NCBI RefSeq assembly: GCF_051209875.1
Contig: NZ_JBNTQY010000001.1
Location: 5,084,001-5,148,000, forward strand
DNA: 64,000 nucleotides
Source: Emticicia sp051209875
Lineage (GTDB): Bacteria; Bacteroidota; Bacteroidia; Cytophagales; Spirosomataceae
Direction of reading: 5' to 3'
Below, piece after piece: positions 24,405-32,641 of the stretch; positions within the stretch are counted from its first letter, which is position 1; each line of letters starts with the position of its first letter. Below the pieces are notes generated by a model. The model had not been told where the DNA came from. It did not search any database and was given only the letters and a program-made list of their open reading frames with translations. Position numbers and translations under genes: made by a program.

Positions 24405-26693
24405 TTATTCCACAATCCTCAACTTCGCAAAACTCAACAATAAAGTTTTCTCTCCTTGCCCTTGTCCATCAAATTTGATGGTTGCTTTGCGGTCGTTGCC
24501 ATTGATGTCCATTTTTGTAACTGTACCATAGCCAAACTTTGGATGTTCCACTTTATCACCTTGCTTTAAGTTTGAAGTATCGCTCGCTACAAAATCACCC
24601 GTTGGTGTATGATTGACAGGCGTAGCTTTCTGCACAGGTCGCAAATTAGAAATAATGCTATCCTTCTTAGAAAAAGGCAAAGCTGAACTTGGAAGGTCAT
24701 TCCGAGTTTCTGTTCCTGCAAAAGAAACAACTCTATTTCTTGAAACTTGCAAATATTTTGGGTCAATTTCTTCAATAAATCGACTCGGTTCGCAATAATT
24801 TAAGCGACCATAATTATAGCGAGTTTCGGCATAGCTTAAAGTTACTTTTTTCTCTGCTCTTGTGATTGCCACATAAAAAAGTCGGCGTTCTTCTTCTAAA
24901 TCACTTCTCTTTGCCAACATCATTTGTGAAGGGAACAAGTTTTCTTCCATACCTACAATATAGACATACTTAAACTCCAAACCCTTTGCTCCGTGAATGG
25001 TCATCAATGTCACTCGGTCGTGGTCGCCATCTTCATCTTCTTGGTCGGCAGTGGTCATAAGCGTAACAGTCTGTAAGAAACTGCTCAAAGTTACCTCGTC
25101 ATTTTCAGGATTATCAACAAATTGCTTAATCGAGTTGAGTAATTCTTGCATATTTTCATAGCGAGAAAGTCCCTCAACGGTTTTATCGTCATACAATTCT
25201 TTCAAAAGTCCCGACGTTTTGGCAATATAGGAAGCTACCGTATGGGCATCTTTGCCTTCTTCAATCATCAAACCATAACTTTTGATGAGCGTTGCAAAAT
25301 CATCAATCGTTTGTGCTGCTCGACCTGCCACATATTGATTGATATTGCTTACCACTTCCCAAATCGACTTATTATTTTCGGCCGCCGTGACTACGATTTT
25401 GGCAACTGTTGTGTCGCCAATACCTCGTTTGGGCAAGTTAATAATTCGTTTAAAAGCCTCCGTATCACTTTGGTTGATGGTAAATCGCAGATATGCCAAC
25501 AAGTCTTTAATCTCTTTTCTTTGGTAAAAAGATAGTCCACCAACAATTCTGTATTTGATATTGAGCTTTCTTAATGACTCTTCAAATGCCCTCGATTGTG
25601 CATTAGTACGATAAAGTACAGCAAAATCGGTATTTTTTAGGCTTTCGTTATTTTTGATTTCAAAAATGCTATTGGCAATCAAACGCCCTTCTTCGTTATC
25701 AGAAGCCGCTTTGATGATTTCAATTTTATTGCCTTCTTCATTTTCCGAGAAAACGTTTTTTTCTAACTGCTCTTTGTTGCGAGCAATCACCGAATTGGCA
25801 GCATTGACAATGTTTTGAGTAGAACGATAATTTTGTTCGAGTTTCACCACTTTCAAATCAGGGTAATCTGACTTGAAATTCAAGATATTTTGAATATTTG
25901 CTCCACGGAAAGCATAGATACTTTGGGCATCATCACCCACAATGCAGATATTTTGATGCACCGAAGAAAGCTTTCGAGTAATCAAATACTGAGAAACGTT
26001 GGTATCTTGAAACTCATCGACCAATACATGCTTAAATTTGTGTTGATATTTGTTCAGCACATCCAAATGGTCACGAAAAAGCACATTTGTATTATACAAC
26101 AAATCGTCAAAATCCATGGCATTTGCCTGAAAACAACGCAAAACGTAGAGTTTATAAAGTCTGCCGATTTCGGGCATTCGGGCAGCTTTATCGTCTTCCA
26201 TATAAATCGGACTGCTGTTATATGCCTCCCAAGAAACCAAGGCATTTTTGGCACTCGAAATACGATTCAATACATAATTTACTCGGTAAGTTTTATCATC
26301 TAAAGCCAATTCTTTGATAATCGAACGCATCAAAGATTTCGAATCATCGGTATCATAAATGGTAAAATCGGAGGTATAACCTAATCTTTTTCCTTCAAAA
26401 CGCAAGATTTTGGCAAAAACTGAGTGAAAAGTACCCATCCAAAGATTTTTGGCATCGCTTCCTATCACATTTTCGATACGCTGACGCATCTCGCCTGCCG
26501 CTTTGTTGGTAAAAGTCAATGATAAAATATTGAAAGGGTCAACACCTTGCTCAATCAACCACGCAATTCGGTAAGTAAGTACACGAGTTTTGCCCGAACC
26601 AGCACCTGCAATAATCATTAGTGGACCTTCGGGGTGTGTTACAGCCTCACGCTGCGGAGCATTGAGTTTCTCTAAATAATTTTTATCTGCCAT
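24405..26693 (-). CDS. pcrA: UvrD/PcrA-type ATP-dependent DNA helicase
   Basis: This 762-residue superfamily 1A helicase has motif I AGAGSGKT (29-36), motif Ia LTFTNKAAGEMRQRI, and motif II VLVDEFQDTN (about 220). Motif III GDDAQSIYAFRGA, motif IV QNYRST, motif V HGAKGLEFKYVYIVGMEE and motif VI LFYVAITRAEKKV follow in order. The C-terminal 55 residues (KQGDKVEHPKFGYGTV to the end) match the Tudor-like domain of PcrA/UvrD that contacts RNA polymerase. It unwinds DNA in repair and at transcription-replication conflicts. Naming as PcrA or UvrD is a matter of convention here. Confidence 0.95.
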   Translation of the reverse strand: MADKNYLEKLNAPQREAVTHPEGPLMIIAGAGSGKTRVLTYRIAWLIEQGVDPFNILSLTFTNKAAGEMRQRIENVIGSDAKNLWMGTFHSVFAKILRFEGKRLGYTSDFTIYDTDDSKSLMRSIIKELALDDKTYRVNYVLNRISSAKNALVSWEAYNSSPIYMEDDKAARMPEIGRLYKLYVLRCFQANAMDFDDLLYNTNVLFRDHLDVLNKYQHKFKHVLVDEFQDTNVSQYLITRKLSSVHQNICIVGDDAQSIYAFRGANIQNILNFKSDYPDLKVVKLEQNYRSTQNIVNAANSVIARNKEQLEKNVFSENEEGNKIEIIKAASDNEEGRLIANSIFEIKNNESLKNTDFAVLYRTNAQSRAFEESLRKLNIKYRIVGGLSFYQRKEIKDLLAYLRFTINQSDTEAFKRIINLPKRGIGDTTVAKIVVTAAENNKSIWEVVSNINQYVAGRAAQTIDDFATLIKSYGLMIEEGKDAHTVASYIAKTSGLLKELYDDKTVEGLSRYENMQELLNSIKQFVDNPENDEVTLSSFLQTVTLMTTADQEDEDGDHDRVTLMTIHGAKGLEFKYVYIVGMEENLFPSQMMLAKRSDLEEERRLFYVAITRAEKKVTLSYAETRYNYGRLNYCEPSRFIEEIDPKYLQVSRNRVVSFAGTETRNDLPSSALPFSKKDSIISNLRPVQKATPVNHTPTGDFVASDTSNLKQGDKVEHPKFGYGTVTKMDINGNDRKATIKFDGQGQGEKTLLLSFAKLRIVE

Positions 26694-26712
26694 TCAATTC
26701 TTTTTTGGACTG

Positions 26713-26720
26713 CAAATTTA
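26713..26720 (-). promoter_or_regulatory. -7 element of the pcrA gene
   Basis: On the minus strand, TAAATTTG followed by CA matches the TAnnTTTG consensus, 20 bases from the start codon. No clear -33 element was seen. Confidence 0.5.
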
Positions 26721-26797
26721 ACAGTATATTATCAATACATTCCATATTTTGAAAATTTACCTTCCATATTTTAAAAATCCCTTTCCTTATTTTTATG

Positions 26798-26958
26798 TTT
26801 TCCCCTCCTTTTTTCAAGGAGGGGTGGCAAAATTCTGACGGAGTCGAATTTTGACGGGGTGGTTTGTTCCAAATTCGCCTATTTTCAAAACATTTATAGA
26901 CCAACAACCACCCCGTCCGACTTCGTCAGGGCACCTCTCCTTGAAAAAAGGAGGAAAA
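26798..26958. repeat. Imperfect inverted-repeat element
   Basis: The left arm (26798-26868) and right arm (26903-26958) are imperfect reverse complements. Each contains CCTCCTTTTTTCAAGGA-type palindromes (CCTTGAAAAAAGGAGG on the right), a TGACGNAGTC word and GACGGGGTGGTT. The arms face each other across 34 bases. It carries no coding frame. Fragments of the same vocabulary occur at 16661-16722, so it is probably a dispersed non-autonomous repeat or REP-like element. Confidence 0.7.
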
Positions 26959-27014
26959 ATTATTCACATTAACTATTCTCTCACCCCATAAAAAACTCAA
27001 ATACCCTTTTAAAT

Positions 27015-28757
27015 ATGACTGATTTTCTTAATTTTGGAGGAAATTTAATCAACCTTATGCCAAACTTAAACATTGACGATATAAAATCTCGCACTTTTGA
27101 TGCCATTGTGGTCGGTTCGGGCATTAGTGGTGGCTGGGCTGCCAAAGAATTGACACAAAAAGGTCTGCGAACTTTGGTGCTTGACCGTGGGCGTGATGTA
27201 AAACACGTAACCGACTACCCAACAACCATGATGCAACCGTGGGAATTTGAGCATCGGGGGCAAGTACCGAATGAAATCAAAAAGGAGTACCAAATCGCCA
27301 GCAAAAACTTCATTTTTACCGAAGCAACTGCTCATTTCTTGACCAAAGATGCCGAACAAGAATATATCCAAGACCGTCCCTACGATTGGATTCGAGCCTA
27401 TCACGTAGGCGGTCGCTCACTGCTGTGGGGCAGAATGACTCAACGTTGGAGCGATTTCGATTATGAAGGTCCAGCCCGTGATGGCTATGCGGTCGATTGG
27501 CCTATTCGCTACGCTGATATTGCTCCGTGGTATAGTTATGTCGAGAAATTTGTGGGTATTTCGGGTAATCGTGATGGCTTGGCCATTTTACCCGATGGCG
27601 AGTTTTTGCCACCTTTCGAGATGTCGTGTGTAGAGAAACATTTCAAAAGCAGTGTTACCAAAAAATATGCTGACCGCCATGTGATTATGGGGCGAGTTGC
27701 TCATTTGAGCGAACCAAAAGCCATTCATCTCAAACAAGGACGTGGGCAATGCCAAAATCGTACGATTTGTGAGCGTGGTTGTCCTTATGGTGGCTATTAT
27801 AGCAGTAATTCCTCGACCATTCCGTGGGCAGAAAAAACTGGCAAAATGACGCTTCGCCCCCATTCGGTGGTTCATTCTGTCATTTATGATGAGAAAAGAA
27901 ATATCGCTACTGGCGTACGAATTATTGATGCAAATACTAAAGAGATGATAGAATATTATGCAAAAATCATATTTTTGAATGCCTCGCCACTCAATACCAA
28001 TCTTATTTTATTGAATTCTACCTCGAATCGTTTTCCAAATGGTTTAGGAAATGATAATGGTTTGCTCGGAAAATTCATGGCTTTTCATAGTTATCGTGGG
28101 CGTATTTCGGCAGAATACGAAGGTTTTATGGACTCCACCTCTGATGGTCGCCGACCAACGGGCACTTATATTCCACGTTTTCGCAATGTTTTGAAGCAAG
28201 AAACTGATTTTCTACGAGGCTATGCTACAAGTTTCAGTGCTGGACGAATGGACGGCATTAAACGAGATGGTTTGGGAGAAACTTTGAAGGATAATTTGTT
28301 GAATACTTCATTGGGTTTGTGGGGAATCAATGCCAGCATGATGGCCGAAACGATTCCAAAGGAAAGCAGCGTTGTGAAATTAGACAAACAATTGACCGAC
28401 AAATACGGCATTCCTCAGCTAAGAGTTTCAATTGGCTACGATGATAATGACGAGAAAGTATTGAAAGATTTTCATGAACAATTTTCAGAAATGTATCATG
28501 AAGCAGGCTTTAAAAATATTCAACCGATTGATACAAAAAGGCTTCCAGGAAATGAAAACCACGAAATGGGTGGCGTTAGAATGGGTAAAGACCCTAAAAC
28601 TTCGATGCTCAATAAATGGAATCAATTACATGAATGCAAAAATGTCTTCGTAACCGATGGTTCTTGCATGACTTCAACCTCAACCCAAAATCCATCTTTG
28701 ACTTACATGGCTCTCACGGCTCGTGCGGTTGACTATGCTGTGAAACAAAGATGGTAG
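27015..28757 (+). CDS. GMC-family FAD dehydrogenase with Fe-S ligand motif
   Basis: This 580-residue GMC oxidoreductase has the FAD-binding motif VVGSGISGGWAAKEL at 33-47, HVGGRSLLWGR near 130 (flavin contact), and the C-terminal active-site region GNENHEMGGVRMG and NPSLTYMALTARAV. Cys246-x5-Cys252-x3-Cys256 (GQCQNRTICERGCPYGG) matches the spacing of the [3Fe-4S] ligands in the catalytic subunit of bacterial FAD glucose dehydrogenase. This points to a dehydrogenase passing electrons to a partner rather than an oxidase. The expected small subunit and cytochrome are not adjacent. The start could be Met15 (27057). The sugar or alcohol substrate is unknown. Confidence 0.88.
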   Translation: MTDFLNFGGNLINLMPNLNIDDIKSRTFDAIVVGSGISGGWAAKELTQKGLRTLVLDRGRDVKHVTDYPTTMMQPWEFEHRGQVPNEIKKEYQIASKNFIFTEATAHFLTKDAEQEYIQDRPYDWIRAYHVGGRSLLWGRMTQRWSDFDYEGPARDGYAVDWPIRYADIAPWYSYVEKFVGISGNRDGLAILPDGEFLPPFEMSCVEKHFKSSVTKKYADRHVIMGRVAHLSEPKAIHLKQGRGQCQNRTICERGCPYGGYYSSNSSTIPWAEKTGKMTLRPHSVVHSVIYDEKRNIATGVRIIDANTKEMIEYYAKIIFLNASPLNTNLILLNSTSNRFPNGLGNDNGLLGKFMAFHSYRGRISAEYEGFMDSTSDGRRPTGTYIPRFRNVLKQETDFLRGYATSFSAGRMDGIKRDGLGETLKDNLLNTSLGLWGINASMMAETIPKESSVVKLDKQLTDKYGIPQLRVSIGYDDNDEKVLKDFHEQFSEMYHEAGFKNIQPIDTKRLPGNENHEMGGVRMGKDPKTSMLNKWNQLHECKNVFVTDGSCMTSTSTQNPSLTYMALTARAVDYAVKQRW

Positions 28758-28867
28758 ATAAAATACATATTGTCTTTAAAAAAAGACATAAATAAAGCAT
28801 TTTGGCACAATCAGAACATTTAATTGTACTTTATCAAGTAAAAATTCTTAAATTTTAAAATAATCTC

Positions 28868-28898
28868 TTGCGTATTCAAAAAAAAGCATCTATATTTG
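28868..28898 (+). promoter_or_regulatory. Orphan Bacteroidota-type promoter
   Basis: TTG (28868-28870), then 20 bases, then TATATTTG (28891-28898) fits the -33/-7 pattern closely. The predicted start is near 28905. No ORF of useful size follows before the terminator at 28928-28966. Confidence 0.55.
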
Positions 28899-28904
28899 AT
28901 TCAA

Positions 28905-28966
28905 AGTTGTGTGGATTTAGTAGTAGAAAAGGCTATGGGAATTTTTACCCATAGCCTTTCTTTATT
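28905..28966 (+). ncRNA. Candidate small RNA (promoter plus terminator, no ORF)
   Basis: A consensus promoter and a strong intrinsic terminator frame a stretch of about 60 bases without a gene, between the GMC gene end (28757) and the AlkD-like start (29033). The body before the hairpin is AGTTGTGTGGATTTAGTAG-like, unstructured sequence. It could be a short regulatory RNA. Alternatively the hairpin may simply terminate the GMC transcript, with the promoter match arising by chance. Confidence 0.35.
28928..28966 (+). terminator. Strong intrinsic terminator
   Basis: A perfect 12-bp stem (AAAGGCTATGGG / CCCATAGCCTTT) with loop AATTTTTA is followed by CTTTATTTT. It lies 170 bases after the GMC stop and just downstream of an orphan promoter. 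Confidence 0.85.
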
Positions 28967-29032
28967 TTAGTTGGTATAAGTAGCCAAAATTTTCTTATTT
29001 TTAGGTTCTATTTTCAAGCTACTATTTTACTG

Positions 29033-29743
29033 ATGAATAATATTATTGACGAGCTTCAAGCTATTGCTACACCTGAACGAGCCAAAGCTTCAGCATGGTT
29101 TTTCAAGACTGGTAAAGGACAATATGGCGAAGGAGATGTTTTTATTGGCGTGTCTAATCCTGATCTTCGAGCAGTTTGTAAAAACTATAAAACACTGACT
29201 TTAATCGAGTTACAAGCATTATTAGATAGTCCAATTCACGAATATCGGTTTGCTGCATTGGTTATTTTGGTTGAACAAATGAAAAAAGCCAAAGCCATTG
29301 GCGAAGGCGAAACTCTTCAAAATATCTATGATTTTTATTTAGATAATGCTTACAATATCAATAATTGGGACTTGGTTGATTGCTCGGCTCGTGATATTAT
29401 AGGTGCCTATTTATTCGATAAAGACCGTAGTATTCTTTACGATATGGCTCGCACCAACCATCTTTGGACACAACGAATTGCTATCATTGCTACCTCCTAC
29501 TTTATCAATCATCAACAGTTTTATGATACACTTAAAATCTCTGAAATTCTACTTTCGCACAAACACGATTTGATTCATAAAGCCGTCGGTTGGATGCTTC
29601 GTGAGGCGTGGAAAAGAGGTGGAGAACGCACAGTTGAAGATTTTTTAGAACAAAATATTGGTCGAATACCTCGTACGGCACTTCGTTATGCCATCGAAAA
29701 AATGACTGATGAACGAAAAAAATATTTTATGACACTTCATTAA
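29033..29743 (+). CDS. AlkD-like DNA alkylation repair protein
   Basis: This 236-residue all-helical HEAT-repeat protein of the DNA alkylation repair family shows FKTGKGQYGEGDVFIGVSNPDLRAVCK at 22-50, SPIHEYRFAALVILVEQM near 75, NWDLVDCSARDIIGAYLF near 115 and LIHKAVGWMLREAWKRGG near 180. The tryptophan and aspartate residues of the AlkD base-excision site lie in the NWDLVD and GWMLRE regions. It probably removes bulky or cationic alkylated bases. It stands alone between a terminator and a PLP enzyme. Confidence 0.92.
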   Translation: MNNIIDELQAIATPERAKASAWFFKTGKGQYGEGDVFIGVSNPDLRAVCKNYKTLTLIELQALLDSPIHEYRFAALVILVEQMKKAKAIGEGETLQNIYDFYLDNAYNINNWDLVDCSARDIIGAYLFDKDRSILYDMARTNHLWTQRIAIIATSYFINHQQFYDTLKISEILLSHKHDLIHKAVGWMLREAWKRGGERTVEDFLEQNIGRIPRTALRYAIEKMTDERKKYFMTLH

Positions 29744-29799
29744 AAAATCATTCTTCAGCATTAAAAAAACCTATTTTTACTCATCAATAAATTAAAATA

Positions 29800-31065
29800 A
29801 TGAACAAACGCCAGTTTATCAAAACCTTTGCTGCATCAAGTCTTACTTTGCCAGTTTTGGGCAAAAAAATAGATAAAGCATTATCTAAATTCGAGCAACA
29901 AACACCTGAAGAAATTGCACAAAACGAAGATTTTTGGGCCGAAATTAGGCGTGCGTATCGCATAAAACCTGATTATATTAATCTCGAAAATGGGTATTAT
30001 TCTTTTGCTCCACAAGAAACTTTAGAGGCTTTTATTGGCCATGTGCGAGAAGTGAATTTTCAAGGTTCTTATTATATGCGTACCCGACAATTTGATGATA
30101 AAGCAGAAGTACGTAAAAAACTGGCAGTTTTGGCAGGTTGTTCACATGAGGAACTGATTATCACTCGCAACACAACCGAGTCGCTTGATACAGTCATTGC
30201 GGGCTATGATTGGAAGGCTGGCGATGAAGCAGTGATGGCCATGCAAGATTACGGAGCAATGCTTGATATGTTCAAATTACAAGCCCGTCGCTATGGTATT
30301 GTGAATAAAATTATTTCGATACCGAATCATCCAAAATCTGATGAAGAAATTGTAGAAATCTATGAAAAAGCCATTACACCTAAAACTCGGCTGCTGATGG
30401 TTTGCCATATAGTCAATATTACAGGACATATTTTACCAATCAAAAAAATCTGTGATATGGCTCATGCCAAAGGCGTCGATGTGATGGTTGATGGAGCTCA
30501 TGCTTTCGCTCATCTCGATTATAAAATCAGCGATTTGGGTTGTGATTATTATGGCAGTAGCCTTCATAAATGGTTGAGTGTACCGCTTGGAGCTGGACTT
30601 TTGTATGTAAAAAAAGATAAAATTAGTAAATTATGGCAATTATTTGGCGATATGGGCTATAAAGACGATGATATTAGGAAATTGAACCATACAGGCACAC
30701 ACCCAGTGCATACCGACTTGGCGATTGCCAATGCCATTGATTTTCATCAAAAAATTGGTATTCAACGAAAAGAAGCAAGGTTGCGTTTTTTGCAAGAATA
30801 TTGGACAAAACAAGTACGTGATTTACCAAATATTGTTCTCAATACTTCAGCTGATAGCCAAAGAGCTTGTGGTATTGCCAACGTAGGAATCAAAACGATA
30901 AAGCCAGCAGATTTGGCAAAAACATTACTTACTCAATACAAAGTTTGGACGGTTGCGATTGATTATGCCAATGTACAAGGTTGTCGAATTACACCTAATA
31001 TTTATACTTCTACCGCAGAGTTAGATACTTTTGTAGCTGCTTTAAAGGAACTATCTAAGGCCTGA
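29800..31065 (+). CDS. Secreted class-V-fold PLP enzyme
   Basis: This 421-residue fold-type I PLP protein resembles class V aminotransferases and isopenicillin-N-epimerase-like enzymes. The cofactor motifs are TRNTTESLD (122-130), DGAHAFAHLD with Asp231 and His234, and the Schiff-base lysine Lys257 in GSSLHKWLSVPLGAG. Residues 1-21 (MNKRQFIKTFAASSLTLPVLG) form a signal-like N-terminus with a KRxFxK pattern, a weak twin-arginine candidate, so the enzyme may act outside the cytoplasm after folding with its cofactor. The substrate is unknown. It is followed by a hairpin terminator. Confidence 0.88.
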   Translation: MNKRQFIKTFAASSLTLPVLGKKIDKALSKFEQQTPEEIAQNEDFWAEIRRAYRIKPDYINLENGYYSFAPQETLEAFIGHVREVNFQGSYYMRTRQFDDKAEVRKKLAVLAGCSHEELIITRNTTESLDTVIAGYDWKAGDEAVMAMQDYGAMLDMFKLQARRYGIVNKIISIPNHPKSDEEIVEIYEKAITPKTRLLMVCHIVNITGHILPIKKICDMAHAKGVDVMVDGAHAFAHLDYKISDLGCDYYGSSLHKWLSVPLGAGLLYVKKDKISKLWQLFGDMGYKDDDIRKLNHTGTHPVHTDLAIANAIDFHQKIGIQRKEARLRFLQEYWTKQVRDLPNIVLNTSADSQRACGIANVGIKTIKPADLAKTLLTQYKVWTVAIDYANVQGCRITPNIYTSTAELDTFVAALKELSKA

Positions 31066-31072
31066 GAAAATG

Positions 31073-31106
31073 AAATGAGCCATCAGTTTTATACTAATGG
31101 CTCATT
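31073..31106. terminator. Hairpin terminator between convergent genes
   Basis: An 11-bp perfect stem (AAATGAGCCAT / ATGGCTCATTT) with a 12-base loop, flanked by A/T tracts on both sides, lies between the PLP gene end (31065) and the DUF937 gene end (31140). It can serve both directions. Confidence 0.8.
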
Positions 31107-31139
31107 TTATTACAACTATTGTCTTATTTTTTCAAAAAA

Positions 31140-32402
31140 TTATCGCTTAACTTTTACAGTAACCTTCGCATTCGACTCTTTCACCGTTGAACTTTGAACA
31201 GAAAGTTGATTTTCTGAGACACCTTTTTCAAACAATACCTCACGTACTGCATAGGCACGATCTTCTGCAAGTGTCCCTCCACTACTTTGTGAACCACCAG
31301 CAATAATTGCTTTAGCTTTACGGTTATTTTTTAAGTATTTAGCAAGTTCTTCCAATGCTCCTTTTGATTTAATTTCAGCACTGTTTTTTCTAAAATCAGT
31401 ATCTAAACTAATCCAATCATTACTATTTTTTAGCTGATCACTTATTGAAACTATTGACGAACTATTATCAAAACTATCAGTTTTAGGTATTTCTTCTACT
31501 TTTCTCTCAATCGGTTGTGATTTCGCCACTTTTTCTTCTTTCTTTGGCTCAATCTTTTCAGCAGGGATTATTTCTTCAGGCTTAGAAAAATCTGTTGATG
31601 AAAAACTGCTACTGGTATCTGTTGGTAATGTCGTAAAAGAAGAATCACTTACAGCCGTCGAATCTGCTTTGGGTGGTACAACTACCGTAGGCGTTTCAGA
31701 ACCTTTGAGTGATTGTTTGCGATACTTTAAAAAATAGGCAATTCCTGCTAAAAAAAGCATTCCTATCAAAACCCAAGGAATCCAAGCTGGAAAAGTACGA
31801 CCTCCTGACGAAGATTTTTTTTCTTCCTTTGACTTTTCTTCTTTCGTTGATGAAACTGGGGAATTGGCACTTTTGAAGTTTAATAGATTCGCAATTGCAG
31901 GAGGCAAAGCTCCAAAAACTATTTCTCGTTGTTCGCTAAGTAGCTTTGTTAGCCCCGATACGCCAAGGCCTTCTCTTCCAACCACTTTCCCTAAAGCCCC
32001 TAAAACTAAGGGAGCAGCCAAACCTACCAATGATGAAGCAGACGTTTTACGAATACCATTCAATGTTGATAATTTTTCGACGATACTATTGCCTTTATTT
32101 CCTGAAAAATGATTAAAAATATTTGAACCAATGGTGATAAGTAATTGCGTTTTATCAAAATTCCCAAGCAAACTTGGTAAATCATCAAGAATTTCGCCTG
32201 TATGTCCCCCATCTTTCAACACATCCATTACTTTCCCCGTCCCTTCATCAGTTGAAGCACTTCGGATAATTGCACCTAAAACAATCGGAACAGCACTATT
32301 TAAAGCTGGGCCTATTGTATCAGGATGTTCGCCTAAAAAACCACTAACTTTTTCGATAACCGAATCTGTTAGTCTGTCTTTAATGAATCCAAGTATATCC
32401 AT
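31140..32402 (-). CDS. DUF937 protein with membrane anchor and OmpA-like C-terminal domain
   Basis: This 420-residue protein has three parts. Residues 1-185 are a DUF937/YidB-like helical domain (LGFIKDRLTDSVIEKVSGFLGE; PIVLGAIIRSAS; LVGLAAPLVLGALGKVVG). A single membrane helix (about 208-226, WIPWVLIGMLFLAGIAYFL) is followed by a Ser/Thr/Lys-rich linker of about 100 residues. Residues 330-420 are an OmpA-like domain (GALEELAKYLKNNRKAKAIIAGG; EDRAYAVREVLFEKGVSENQLSV), which may contact peptidoglycan. The DUF937 part would face the cytoplasm and the OmpA-like part the periplasm. Function is unknown. Confidence 0.78.
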   Translation of the reverse strand: MDILGFIKDRLTDSVIEKVSGFLGEHPDTIGPALNSAVPIVLGAIIRSASTDEGTGKVMDVLKDGGHTGEILDDLPSLLGNFDKTQLLITIGSNIFNHFSGNKGNSIVEKLSTLNGIRKTSASSLVGLAAPLVLGALGKVVGREGLGVSGLTKLLSEQREIVFGALPPAIANLLNFKSANSPVSSTKEEKSKEEKKSSSGGRTFPAWIPWVLIGMLFLAGIAYFLKYRKQSLKGSETPTVVVPPKADSTAVSDSSFTTLPTDTSSSFSSTDFSKPEEIIPAEKIEPKKEEKVAKSQPIERKVEEIPKTDSFDNSSSIVSISDQLKNSNDWISLDTDFRKNSAEIKSKGALEELAKYLKNNRKAKAIIAGGSQSSGGTLAEDRAYAVREVLFEKGVSENQLSVQSSTVKESNAKVTVKVKR

Positions 32403-32471
32403 AAAATTGTGAATTCGTGATTAATAAATGTCTTTGGGGAGTTTTATTACTCTTATTGATTTTAACAAAAA

Positions 32472-32478
32472 CTATGCC
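32472..32478 (-). promoter_or_regulatory. GGCATAG box upstream of the DUF937 gene
   Basis: The minus-strand sequence TTGGGCATAGTTTTTGTT, 70 bases before the ATG at 32402, has the -24 core GGCAT and TTG at the -12 position of a sigma-54-like promoter. Only the final C of TTGC is missing. Confidence 0.38.
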
Positions 32479-32603
32479 CAAAAAATTTTATCCCTCAAAA
32501 ATTATGTATCCTTTGGATAACAAACGAAATTATGGGAGAAATTGTGTGTTTCGCATTGGGATTTTTGGCTTGGTTCATACACCGATATAGTTGCACGGTG
32601 TCA

Positions 32604-32641
32604 ATTTCGATGACCGAGCGTAAGTCGAAGTCCATCGAAAT
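32604..32641. repeat. REP-like inverted repeat abutting the last permease gene
   Basis: A perfect 9-bp inverted repeat (ATTTCGATG / CATCGAAAT) encloses ACCGAGCGTAAGTCGAAGTC and touches the stop codon of the permease gene at 32641. Upstream, ACACCG and CGGTGT form a second small stem. The element resembles dispersed palindromes in Bacteroidota genomes and may stabilise or end the transcript. Confidence 0.6.

Larger units (their letters stand above)
26694..27014. other. Intergenic region between pcrA and the GMC gene
   Basis: This 321-base gap contains no gene. It holds the pcrA -7 element at its left side, a tandem pair of CCATATTTT words near 26741 and 26764, and the large inverted-repeat element at 26798-26958. 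The last 55 bases before the GMC start carry no clear promoter. Confidence 0.6.
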
